A stretch of 64,000 nucleotides of DNA, taken from the NCBI GenBank assembly GCA_963804055.1, contig CAWDOU010000001.1, positions 62,001 to 126,000 on the forward strand. Reading direction: 5' to 3'. The notes under the pieces are model-generated. The model made no database searches. It was not told the DNA's origin and worked only from the letters and a program-made list of their open reading frames with translations. The position numbers and the translations under genes were made by a program. The stretch is from Bog-473 sp963804055 (GTDB taxonomy: Bacteria; Actinomycetota; Acidimicrobiia; Acidimicrobiales; RAAP-2). Shown here piece by piece: positions 48,507 through 55,623 of this stretch. Each line of letters begins with the position of its first letter. The stretch's first letter is position 1.

Positions 48507-48977
48507 ATGCCTCGCAAGGTCCGGCTCGAGGGCCGGCCCGGATCGAGGGCCGGCCCGGATCGAGGCCGCCACTCCGTGCGGCCGGCGTCAGCCCGACCGG
48601 GGGGCACCGGGCCCGACCCTTACACTGTGCTCACGTTCTTCTACGGTGGTCACGGATCCTGGCTCTTCATCATCGCCTTCGTTGCGTTCTTCGTGATGAG
48701 GGTGCTCCCGGCGCGCCGGCGCCGACGGGGACCCAGGGCCTCGGCTCCGGCCAGCCCGTTCACGGGTGCCGCTCCGGCGTCGCACTCGTCCGACGGCCTC
48801 GACGATTCCTCCGGCAAGGTCACCTTCACGGGGATCGCCCCCGGCTGGCTGATCGACCCGTCGGGCCGGCACGAGCAGCGCTACTGGTCAGGGTCCGAAT
48901 GGACCGACCACGTGACTGATCGGGGCGTTCCCGGCATCGACCCGCTACCGCCGACCACCGGTCATGGAGCGTCGTAG
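48507..48977 (+). CDS. small membrane protein with DUF2510-like C-terminus
   Basis: About 156 residues: a basic, low-complexity start, one transmembrane helix (SWLFIIAFVAFFVMRVL), a basic linker (PARRRRRGPR) and a C-terminal DUF2510-like segment (GWLIDPSGRHEQRYWSGSEW, TDHV). DUF2510 is an actinobacterial domain with a WYxDP...RyWDG pattern of unknown role, often on membrane proteins. The N-terminal region contains a 17-bp tandem duplication, so translation may start later, at the GTG at 48627. Confidence 0.6.
   Translation: MPRKVRLEGRPGSRAGPDRGRHSVRPASARPGGTGPDPYTVLTFFYGGHGSWLFIIAFVAFFVMRVLPARRRRRGPRASAPASPFTGAAPASHSSDGLDDSSGKVTFTGIAPGWLIDPSGRHEQRYWSGSEWTDHVTDRGVPGIDPLPPTTGHGAS
48527..48560 (+). 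repeat. 17-bp tandem repeat, two copies
   Basis: A 17-base unit beginning CGAGGGCC and ending CCGGAT is present twice head to tail at 48527-48543 and 48544-48560, followed by a partial third copy. As 17 is not a multiple of three, a copy-number change would shift the frame of the upstream part of the DUF2510 gene, an argument for a start after the repeat. Confidence 0.7.
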
Positions 48978-49016
48978 CCGGCACTCCATGGCCCTGGCCC
49001 ATGGGACGTGTCGGTC

Positions 49017-49529
49017 TCAGGTCACCTCGGTCGCGACGAAGAGCGACGTGTACATCTGCTCCATCTCGGGGAGCTGATAGCGGGCCTGGAGTCCGCTGGG
49101 GTTGGGCAGCAACCAGAGGAGCGAGCCTGCGAGACGTTCGGGTTGGAGGCCGATCTCTGCCTTCGGTCTGCGAAACGCCGTACGGTATGCCTGGAGCCCC
49201 AGCATCGCCACGCAGCGGGGCCGCAGGACCCCCACCTTCGCCTCCAGTTGTATCGCCCCTTCACGCAGTTCGGAGGTACTCAGCTCACTGGCGGCGGTCG
49301 TCACCCGTCCCACGAGGTTCGTGATGCCGACGCCGAGCTCGGGCAGGACGTGCTGCTCATCGGGCGCCAGGACAGATGGCGTGAACCCGCCGGCAGCCAG
49401 CAACCTCCAGAACCGGTTGCCAGGCCTGGCGAAATGCAGGCGGAGCGCACCCGAGAGCGTCCCGGGATTGATCCCGCAGAAGAGGACGCGCAGGTCGGGA
49501 CCGACGAGGTCGGCCAGGGGCTGTTCCAT
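49017..49529 (-). CDS. mug: G/U mismatch-specific DNA glycosylase (Mug family)
   Basis: A 170-residue uracil-DNA-glycosylase superfamily enzyme of the Mug/TDG branch: motif FCGINPG, then FARPGNRFWRLL, and the C-terminal LLPNPSGLQARY. The GINPG and NPSGL motifs identify the family that removes U or T mispaired with G (and bulky cytosine derivatives). The ATG at 49529 begins the MEQPLADLVGPDLRVLFCG alignment. It is divergent from the unusual sigma gene at 49598. Confidence 0.88.
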   Translation of the reverse strand: MEQPLADLVGPDLRVLFCGINPGTLSGALRLHFARPGNRFWRLLAAGGFTPSVLAPDEQHVLPELGVGITNLVGRVTTAASELSTSELREGAIQLEAKVGVLRPRCVAMLGLQAYRTAFRRPKAEIGLQPERLAGSLLWLLPNPSGLQARYQLPEMEQMYTSLFVATEVT

Positions 49530-49585
49530 GGAGCACGAAGGTAACGGGGGGATGGCCCCGGTGTTCGAAGACGGGCACATCCCCC

Positions 49586-49591
49586 TAGCCT
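49586..49591 (+). promoter_or_regulatory. -10 element candidate for the short sigma gene
   Basis: TAGCCT (TANNNT) ends 6 bases before GTG 49598 and there is no ribosome site between, so the short sigma-factor mRNA may be leaderless. Confidence 0.35.
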
Positions 49592-49597
49592 GCTTTC

Positions 49598-50212
49598 GTG
49601 TCGATGCACCCACCCGCGGGTGGAGCGGGCGACGGCGCAGCGTTCAGCCTGGCCAGGTACCTCGACGAGATTGGCATCTTTCCGCCGCTGGAACCCGGGC
49701 TCGAGGCCGAGCTGGCTCAGCGCGTTCAGGACGGAGCGAGGGCGTCGGCTCGCATCGATGCGCACCGGATTGCGGCCGCCGGCGGGGGGCCTGCTCGGGA
49801 TGTGCTCGAAGTCGATGCGCTGATCCGCAGTCTGGAGGTGCAGCAGCGAGGGAACGAGGCCAAGGACCGGCTCATCGAGGCGAACCTCCGACTTGTCGTG
49901 CCGATCGCCGAGCGCCACTGCGACCAGGGACTCGCCCTGGTCGACCTGATCGTGGAAGGCAACTTCGGGCTGATGCGGGCGGTCGACGGGTTCGACACCG
50001 AGAAGGGGTTCAGGTTTTCGACCTACGCGAGGTGGTGGATCCGCCAGGCCATCACCGCTGCTCTGGCCGAGCAGGCCCGGGCCATGGGGATCCGGATCAA
50101 GGGCGATGAGCCCGAAGAGCCCGAGGATCCCGAGGGCGGCAGTCGGGTCCGCGAGCCCAGACGACCCCTGCCGCCCTCCGGTTCGGGTGTTCTGGAGTTG
50201 ACGTTCGAGTAG
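49598..50212 (+). CDS. truncated sigma70-family protein (regions 1.2 and 2 only)
   Basis: A 204-residue protein that begins like a group 1/2 sigma factor: region 1.2 (ARYLDEIGIFPPLEPGLEAE) at about 17-50, and region 2 with NLRLVVPIAERHCDQG, EGNFGLMRAVDGFDTEKGF and STYARWWIRQAITAAL at about 88-160. Regions 3 and 4, which bind the extended -10 and the -35 element, are missing; the protein ends in an acidic, proline-rich tail. The convergent gene follows at 50252, so they were not merely cut off by the window. It could bind core RNA polymerase and -10 DNA without -35 recognition, or act as an anti-competitor. Function is unknown. Confidence 0.75.
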   Translation: MSMHPPAGGAGDGAAFSLARYLDEIGIFPPLEPGLEAELAQRVQDGARASARIDAHRIAAAGGGPARDVLEVDALIRSLEVQQRGNEAKDRLIEANLRLVVPIAERHCDQGLALVDLIVEGNFGLMRAVDGFDTEKGFRFSTYARWWIRQAITAALAEQARAMGIRIKGDEPEEPEDPEGGSRVREPRRPLPPSGSGVLELTFE

Positions 50213-50251
50213 ATCGGCTCCTGCAGTGTGCGCATCCCGTGCTCTCACGCA

Positions 50252-51334
50252 CTATCCCGGTGGTTGCCACCGGGGGACCCATTCCCCCTCCAATGGTCCC
50301 CCGATTGCCTCCTCGATGGTGCGGAAGGGGGTATGCGCTACTTCTGAGGCCCACGTGTCGAAGAGCACGTCGGCAATCCGCATGGGGGCTCCCGTGACGA
50401 GGGCAAGGTTGATGGCGTCACTCGGGCGGGCATCGATGTGCACGCTGCCGCCACCTGTGCGGAGGACGATCTCGGCCAGGTACGTGTGATCCGTGAAGTC
50501 CGTCAGCCGAACCTCGACGAGCGTCGACTCCGTGGCCTCAATGAGGTTGGCGCAGAGCTGATAGGTCATGGGCCGGGGGAACTCGACCGCTTCGAGTGTG
50601 GACACCATGGCCCTCCCCTCCGTGCCCCCGACGAAGACGACGAGGCGGCGTTCTCCGCGGTGCTCCTGGAATGTGATGACGTGGGTACGACGCACGGGAT
50701 CGTCAGCAGCAAGGCTCCGGATCTCCACAATGGATGCGTCGACATAGGCGTCGTTGTTGTCTGAAGACACTCGATCCTCCCCTGTGTGATCGACAAGACC
50801 CGCCAGGCTGTGGGCGAGGCTCTCTCGTGCTTGATGCAGGCGTGCCTTCACGGCGCCAGGTTGAATGCCGAGCTCGAGTGCCGCTTCGGCATGACTGAGT
50901 CCCTGCCAGTAGAACGCCAAGACGGCGTCACGTTGGCCGGCCGGCAGCAGTTGCACCGCCTGTCCGACCCGTCTGGCCATCTCGGCGGCCTCGGCCTGTT
51001 CATCGGGCCCCGCAGCGACCTCGACGACATCGTCGGAGAGTGGCTCGGCGGCAATCCGTTGGACCGAACGCCGTGCGATGTTGAGAGCGATCCCTGTGTA
51101 CCAGGATCCGAACCGCCCGGGTGAGCGTAACCGGGACAGCCCGAGATACGAGGCGAGGGTCGCCTCTTGGAGTACATCCGCGGTCAGGACCGGGTCTCGG
51201 AGCAAGCGCATCGTCACGGATCGGGCCATGGGCGTGTTGCGGGCCACCAGCGTTCCGAACGCCGCCTTGTCGCCCTGGAGCGCTGACGCGACGAGGTGCG
51301 CGTCGGAATCGTGGCAACCGTCCAGCTGGGTCAC
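50252..51334 (-). CDS. ECF-type sigma factor fused to bifunctional nuclease (DUF151) domain
   Basis: A 360-residue single reading frame. Residues about 10-92 are sigma region 2 (DAHLVASALQGDKAAFGTLV, TADVLQEATLASYLGLSRLR), about 130-177 are region 4 (LPAGQRDAVLAFYWQGLSHA, AALELGIQPGAVKARLHQAR), joined by a linker to a DUF151/BFN domain at about 191-330, recognisable by RPSDAINLALVTGAPMRIAD and LTDFTDHTYLAEIVLR. DUF151 proteins are described as nucleases with activity on DNA and RNA. The fusion joins transcription initiation and a nuclease fold in one protein. Start GTG 51334. It is tail to tail with the short sigma gene and divergent from a GNAT gene. No anti-sigma gene is adjacent. Confidence 0.82.
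   Translation of the reverse strand: MTQLDGCHDSDAHLVASALQGDKAAFGTLVARNTPMARSVTMRLLRDPVLTADVLQEATLASYLGLSRLRSPGRFGSWYTGIALNIARRSVQRIAAEPLSDDVVEVAAGPDEQAEAAEMARRVGQAVQLLPAGQRDAVLAFYWQGLSHAEAALELGIQPGAVKARLHQARESLAHSLAGLVDHTGEDRVSSDNNDAYVDASIVEIRSLAADDPVRRTHVITFQEHRGERRLVVFVGGTEGRAMVSTLEAVEFPRPMTYQLCANLIEATESTLVEVRLTDFTDHTYLAEIVLRTGGGSVHIDARPSDAINLALVTGAPMRIADVLFDTWASEVAHTPFRTIEEAIGGPLEGEWVPRWQPPG
50256..50274. terminator. hairpin between convergent sigma genes
   Basis: CCCGGTGG and CCACCGGG are perfect 8-bp arms with a TTG loop. The hairpin overlaps the last codons of the sigma-nuclease gene and lies 44 bases after the short sigma gene. No U-tract follows. It is a likely bidirectional terminator. 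Confidence 0.5.
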
Positions 51335-51434
51335 ATCACATAGTGTCGCAACGGGCGTCTGGGGTTAGTCGCGGAACCTGCCGCCACGTCTCTCGAGGCT
51401 TGCCAGGACCCATGGCCGGGAAGAGAATCACCGG

Positions 51435-51959
51435 GTGTCTCCAGCCGCGATCGTGGTGCGTCAAGCGGCTCTCGCCGACGCGGAGGACATTGGCGAAGCC
51501 CACGCCTCGGCGTGGGAGGCCGCCTATGTCGACCTCTTCGAGCCGGAGACCCTCCGGCACGCCGCGGCGGTCAGGCGGACCATGTGGGCGCACATTTTGA
51601 CGGGGTCGGACTTCGACCTCAGCGGCCTCTTGGTCGCGGAGCAGGACGCGCAGGTCGTCGGCTACTCGCACTTTGGCCATGCTGCAGGCCGGGACGGTCA
51701 AGGCGAGATCTTCGGCTTCTACCTTCATCCCACTGCATGGGGGCAGGGAGCGGCGACTCGCCTCATGCGCGCCTCCCTTCTGGGACTCCATCGCCAGGGA
51801 CATGCCTCGGTCGTCGTGTGGACGCATCCCGGCGCAGCGCGGGCACAGGCCTTCTACGTCAAGAGCGGTTTCAGGGCGACGGGACGATCACGGACCGCAC
51901 AGCTCGGCCCCGGGGTGGAGGCACCGGAAGTCGAGTTCGTGCGGGAGAGCCCGTCCTAG
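51435..51959 (+). CDS. GNAT family N-acetyltransferase
   Basis: A 174-residue GNAT protein: VVRQAALADAEDIGEAHASA at the N-terminus, acetyl-CoA binding loop HPTAWGQGAATRLMRA (the Q/RxxGxG/A pattern as WGQGAA), and AQAFYVKSGFRATGRS near the C-terminus. It acetylates an unknown small molecule or protein. GTG start at 51435; divergent from the sigma-nuclease gene. Confidence 0.85.
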   Translation: MSPAAIVVRQAALADAEDIGEAHASAWEAAYVDLFEPETLRHAAAVRRTMWAHILTGSDFDLSGLLVAEQDAQVVGYSHFGHAAGRDGQGEIFGFYLHPTAWGQGAATRLMRASLLGLHRQGHASVVVWTHPGAARAQAFYVKSGFRATGRSRTAQLGPGVEAPEVEFVRESPS

Positions 51960-51962
51960 CCG

Positions 51963-52608
51963 TCAGCCGAGGTCGAGTCCGTCCGGGCTCGCCACGACGG
52001 CCCGGCGGACGAGACCGATCACCCAGATGATGGCCCGCGTGGCCTCGGCGGTGTCCATCTGCCAGTCCACGACCATGCGCTCGTAGCTGGCCACGCTCCA
52101 CAGCACGTCGAGGACGGCGGCCGCCACCGTACGGTCCTCATCGGACCACGTCTCGGTCCCCGCTCCGACTGCGGTGAGGAGCGCCTCGTGCTGCCGCTGC
52201 TTGGCGTTCAGGAGGGTTGGGTCCAGCGGCTGACGCGGCATCGGGTGGATACGAGGAGACGTGGGCGAAGATCCGGGCTGTCACGTCGGCCACGTCCTTG
52301 AGGTGCATGCCCTGCAGATCGATCCCCGCCTCCTCCTCGAATTGGTGCATGACAGCATCGTGGAGACCCTGCTCGTTCACGAAGTGCCGGTAGACGGTGC
52401 GCTCGTTCACGCCCGCCCGCTCCGCCACGGCCCGGATTGTCAGGCCGTGCCAGTCCCGCACGGACGAGCCGTGGAGCAACTCCGATCCGGCGGCGATGAT
52501 GCGCTCCCGGGTCTCGGCGGCCCGTTGGCGCCGCAGCGTGCTGTCGTAGTGACGGCGGGTCCGGCCCGTGGCCGGCCCTCCTCGCTGCGCGCTGTCGGTC
52601 AAGGGCAC
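51963..52608 (-). pseudogene. TetR family regulator, frameshifted
   Basis: The first frame, from GTG 52608, encodes a normal TetR helix-turn-helix (TRERIIAAGSELLHG, GLTIRAVAERAGVNERTVYR, HFVNEQGLHDAVMHQ) and reads to about residue 120. The rest of the ligand domain (LLNAKQRQHEALLTAVG, VLDVLWSVASYERMVVDWQM) continues in the next frame, so there is a +1 shift near 52240-52255. Corrected length is about 215 residues, normal for TetR. It follows the P450 stop by 5 bases, so it is a distal gene of that operon and may once have autoregulated it. It is either broken or carries a sequencing error; see the findings. Confidence 0.8.
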
Positions 52609-52613
52609 GGCCG

Positions 52614-53813
52614 TCAGCTCGTGAACACCGGGAGCGTCTCCCAGCCCCTGACCGTCGAGGTGGGGGAGAGGCGCGCGTTGTCCAGGTCGACGTCCCATTC
52701 GGGGATGCGGGCCAGTACCTCTTCGAGCGCGATGACCCCTTCCAGACGCGCCAGTGCGGCGCCCATGCAGAGGTGGATGCCGTTGCCGAAGGTCAGATGG
52801 CGCCCGTCGTTGCGGTGGATGTCGAAGGTGTCGCCGTTGGGAAAGCGACGGTCGTCCCGGTTGGCCGAGCCCAGGAGGAACAGCATCACGCTGCCCGCCG
52901 GGACCTCCGTCCCGTGCACGACGAGGTCCTGGCGCGCCACGCACCGCCCGACGTGTGGCGCCGGCGACTCGTAGCGCAGGATCTCCTCAATGGCGCCCGG
53001 TATGAGGGACGGGTCGGCCACCAGTTCGGCCCGCTGGTCAGGATGGTCGGCCAGGACCTTGGCGGTCCACCCGATCAGGCGGGTGGTCGTCTCGTTGCCC
53101 GCACCCGCCAGCACCTCCAGGTACGTCAGCAGTTCGGTGCGGGTCAGGTTGCGCGTCGTGCCGGTCTCGTCGACGAACTCGACGTTCAGGAGCTCGGTCA
53201 TGATGTCGTCCGAGGGATGCTCGGCCCGCCAGTCGACGTAGTCGGCGAAGAGCTCGCCCGTCACGAAGTTCTCCGACACCCGCATCGGCTCGCCCTCCTT
53301 GGTGCGGAGGTTGGCGTCCACATGGTCGCGCACCAATTCCTGGTCGCTCTCGGGAATGCCGAGAAGCATGCTGATCACCCGCATGGGCATCTGGGCGCCC
53401 AGATCGGCGATGAAGTCGAAGTGCTCCGCTCCCACCAGGGGGTCGAGGCTCAGGGCGCAGAACTCACGGATCTTCGGTTCCAGCTCAGCCACCCGTCGTG
53501 GCGTGAAGGCACGCGACAGCAGACGGCGGTGGATGGTGTGGGTGGGGGGATCCTCGAAGATGATGACCCCGGGGGGCATCTCGATGTCCGCCTTGATCAG
53601 TTCGATGATCCCGCCCTTGCCCGAGATGTAGGTCTGGGCGTCGAGCAGGCCCTTCTCCACGTCGGCGTACTGGCTGACCGCGAAGAAGTCGTGCGTGTCG
53701 TTGTAATAGACCGGCGCCTCCTCCCGGAGGCGCCGGTACACGGGGTACGGGTCGGCGTTGATGGCGACGTCGTACGTGTCGTAGTAGACGTCGCTGCTGC
53801 TGGTCGTGGTCAC
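52614..53813 (-). CDS. cytochrome P450
   Basis: A 399-residue P450: GAGNETTTRLIGW (I-helix), ExxR in EEILRYE, NRDDRRFPNGDTFDIHR, heme loop FGNGIHLCMG with Cys349. It is the close paralogue of 32416. The start ATG 53813 is followed upstream by a perfect GTGTCA-N6-TGACAC repeat at 53836. It is cotranscribed with the frameshifted TetR gene. Its neighbours (Rieske oxygenase, KshB-like reductase, aldehyde dehydrogenase) suggest a pathway for a cyclic terpenoid or steroid-like compound. Confidence 0.92.
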   Translation of the reverse strand: MTTTSSSDVYYDTYDVAINADPYPVYRRLREEAPVYYNDTHDFFAVSQYADVEKGLLDAQTYISGKGGIIELIKADIEMPPGVIIFEDPPTHTIHRRLLSRAFTPRRVAELEPKIREFCALSLDPLVGAEHFDFIADLGAQMPMRVISMLLGIPESDQELVRDHVDANLRTKEGEPMRVSENFVTGELFADYVDWRAEHPSDDIMTELLNVEFVDETGTTRNLTRTELLTYLEVLAGAGNETTTRLIGWTAKVLADHPDQRAELVADPSLIPGAIEEILRYESPAPHVGRCVARQDLVVHGTEVPAGSVMLFLLGSANRDDRRFPNGDTFDIHRNDGRHLTFGNGIHLCMGAALARLEGVIALEEVLARIPEWDVDLDNARLSPTSTVRGWETLPVFTS

Positions 53814-53835
53814 GATGCACCCCCCGGAACTATTG

Positions 53836-53853
53836 GTGTCAGCACTATGACAC
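53836..53853. promoter_or_regulatory. operator candidate upstream of P450-TetR
   Basis: GTGTCA-GCACTA-TGACAC is a perfect 6-bp inverted repeat 23 bases before the P450 start, in the gap shared with the Rieske gene. It is the natural candidate binding site for the TetR encoded downstream of the P450. Since that TetR is frameshifted, the operon may be derepressed. Confidence 0.55.
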
Positions 53854-54004
53854 GAAATGGGCCAGGATGCGTCGACGCCCCAGCCCAGGGCCGCGCGGGG
53901 GCCCGCCGACGGAGGTCGGATGGTGCGGAAACGCTCTTCTCATCAGCCGAGAGCAGTGCTACCATCACGGCGTCAACGAACGACACGCAGAGAGGACCCA
54001 ACTC

Positions 54005-55276
54005 ATGCCACGTTGGCCCAAGCCACCCGAGGGCAGCTGGACGGAGCACTTCGAGCTCGGGACCGAGCCGGTGAACTACGAGGACTCCATCTCCGGAGAG
54101 TTCTTCGAACTCGAGCGCGAGGCCGTGTTCAAGCGGGCGTGGCTCAACGTGGGCCGGGTCGAGCAGCTGCCCCGCACCGGGAGCTACTTCACCAAAGAGC
54201 TGGCGGTGGCCAAGACCTCCGTCGTCGTGGTGAAGGGCAAGGACGGCGAAGTCCGCGCCTTCTACAACATGTGCCGTCACCGCGGGAACAAGCTGGTCTG
54301 GAACGACTACCCCAAAGAGGAGACCAGCGGGACCACCCGCCAGTTCGTGTGCAAGTACCACGCCTGGCGCTACGACCTCGACGGCGCCTGCTCGTTCGTC
54401 CAACAGGAGCAGGAGTTCTTCGACCTGGACAAGGCGGACTACGGCCTCGTCCCCGTGCACTGTGACGTGTGGGCCGGCTTCATCTTCATCAACCTGGCCA
54501 AGGAGCCGGAGCAGTCATTGCGCGACTTCCTCGGGCCGATGGTCACCAAGCTCGAGAACTACCCGTTTCACCTGCAGAGCGAGCGGTACTTCTACCGCGC
54601 CAGCGTGAAGAGCAACTGGAAGCTTTACATGGACGCCTTCCAGGAGTTCTACCACGCACCAATTCTCCACGCGAAGCAGTCACCACCCGACTGGTCCGCC
54701 GCGGCAGCACAGGCGGGCTTCGAGGCGCCCGCCTACAAGATCGACGGTCCGCACCGGCTTGTCAGCACCGCCGGCATCCATCCCTGGAACCTTCCGGAGA
54801 ACATGGTCAAGCCCATCGACACGCTGACCCGCAGCGGGCTCTTCGGGCCCTGGGACGGCCCCGACCTCGGCTATGACCAGAAGGACGCCGGTATCAACCC
54901 TGCCGGCTGCGACCCGTGGGGTCTCGACTCGTTCCAGCTGTGGCCGAACTTCACCATTCTCGTATGGCAGCAGAGCTGGTATCTGACCTACCACTACTGG
55001 CCCGTCGCACCCAACGAGCACGTGTTCGAAGGAACGCTGTACTTCGTTCCCGCCAAGAATGCCCGCGAGCGGGTGGCCCACGAGAACGCAGCCGTGACGT
55101 TCAAGGAGTTCGGGCTCCAGGACGCCAACACCCTCGAGGCCACGCAGACGATGCTCGAGTCACGCGTGATCGAGCGCTTCCCCCTGATGGATCAGGAGGT
55201 TCTCTGCCGCCACATGCACAAGGTGGCACAGGAGTGGGTGGACGACTACAAGAAGCAGCAGCACGCGGAGGTATGA
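54005..55276 (+). CDS. Rieske non-heme iron oxygenase, alpha subunit
   Basis: A 423-residue oxygenase. Rieske ligands Cys90/His92 (CRHRG) and Cys116/His119 (CKYHAW) are separated by a longer insert than usual (23 residues between His92 and Cys116). The mononuclear iron ligands are in DAFQEFYHAPILH. The ATG at 54005 has AGAGAGG about 11 bases before it. It starts divergently from the P450 at 52614 and is coupled (ATGA) to the small hypothetical gene at 55273. A KshB-like reductase is two genes away on the opposite strand. It is not clearly a KshA orthologue because KshA is shorter and has a different C-terminal sequence. Confidence 0.9.
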   Translation: MPRWPKPPEGSWTEHFELGTEPVNYEDSISGEFFELEREAVFKRAWLNVGRVEQLPRTGSYFTKELAVAKTSVVVVKGKDGEVRAFYNMCRHRGNKLVWNDYPKEETSGTTRQFVCKYHAWRYDLDGACSFVQQEQEFFDLDKADYGLVPVHCDVWAGFIFINLAKEPEQSLRDFLGPMVTKLENYPFHLQSERYFYRASVKSNWKLYMDAFQEFYHAPILHAKQSPPDWSAAAAQAGFEAPAYKIDGPHRLVSTAGIHPWNLPENMVKPIDTLTRSGLFGPWDGPDLGYDQKDAGINPAGCDPWGLDSFQLWPNFTILVWQQSWYLTYHYWPVAPNEHVFEGTLYFVPAKNARERVAHENAAVTFKEFGLQDANTLEATQTMLESRVIERFPLMDQEVLCRHMHKVAQEWVDDYKKQQHAEV

Positions 55277-55617
55277 CGCGCATGGACACGAACCTGTTGC
55301 CGGACGAGTTCTCCGACCTGGAGCCGTTCGCTGCCAAGTGGTGCCTGCCGACCGAGCGCGAGCGCTATGCCACGCGGCTTGCCAGCTCCATGGAAGAGAT
55401 GCAGGCGCTCTACGACGCCGCCATGCCCCGCGCCGACGCGGCCATGACGTACCTCGACCAGTTTCCCCTTGAGGAGCTGTCCGAACAGCAGGTGAACCTG
55501 CTCCACCTGCTGTACTCCATGGTCACGGTCTCGTTCCCTGTCGAATGCTGGGGCCAGCCGCGGGTGCCCGACTCCGGCGCCGCCTACCTCGACCTCCTCG
55601 TCGAGCCCGGGCCCTGA
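55273..55617 (+). CDS. conserved-looking small protein, unknown function
   Basis: A 114-residue helical protein without a recognised domain: LPDEFSDLEPFAAKWCLPTE, RERYATRLASSMEEMQALYD and LEELSEQQVNLLHLLYSM suggest three or four amphipathic helices. It is translationally coupled to the Rieske subunit (ATGA), which points to a partner role: an assembly factor, small subunit or substrate-binding accessory. No CxxC or histidine cluster is present, so it is not a ferredoxin. I know of no assigned function. Confidence 0.6.
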   Translation: MTRMDTNLLPDEFSDLEPFAAKWCLPTERERYATRLASSMEEMQALYDAAMPRADAAMTYLDQFPLEELSEQQVNLLHLLYSMVTVSFPVECWGQPRVPDSGAAYLDLLVEPGP

Positions 55618-55623
55618 GCCGGA

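Noticed and set aside
54005..55276. Assignment of the Rieske gene as KshA (3-ketosteroid 9-alpha-hydroxylase)
   Set aside because: The KshB-like reductase nearby is suggestive, but length, the Rieske spacer and the C-terminal sequence do not match KshA closely by eye.
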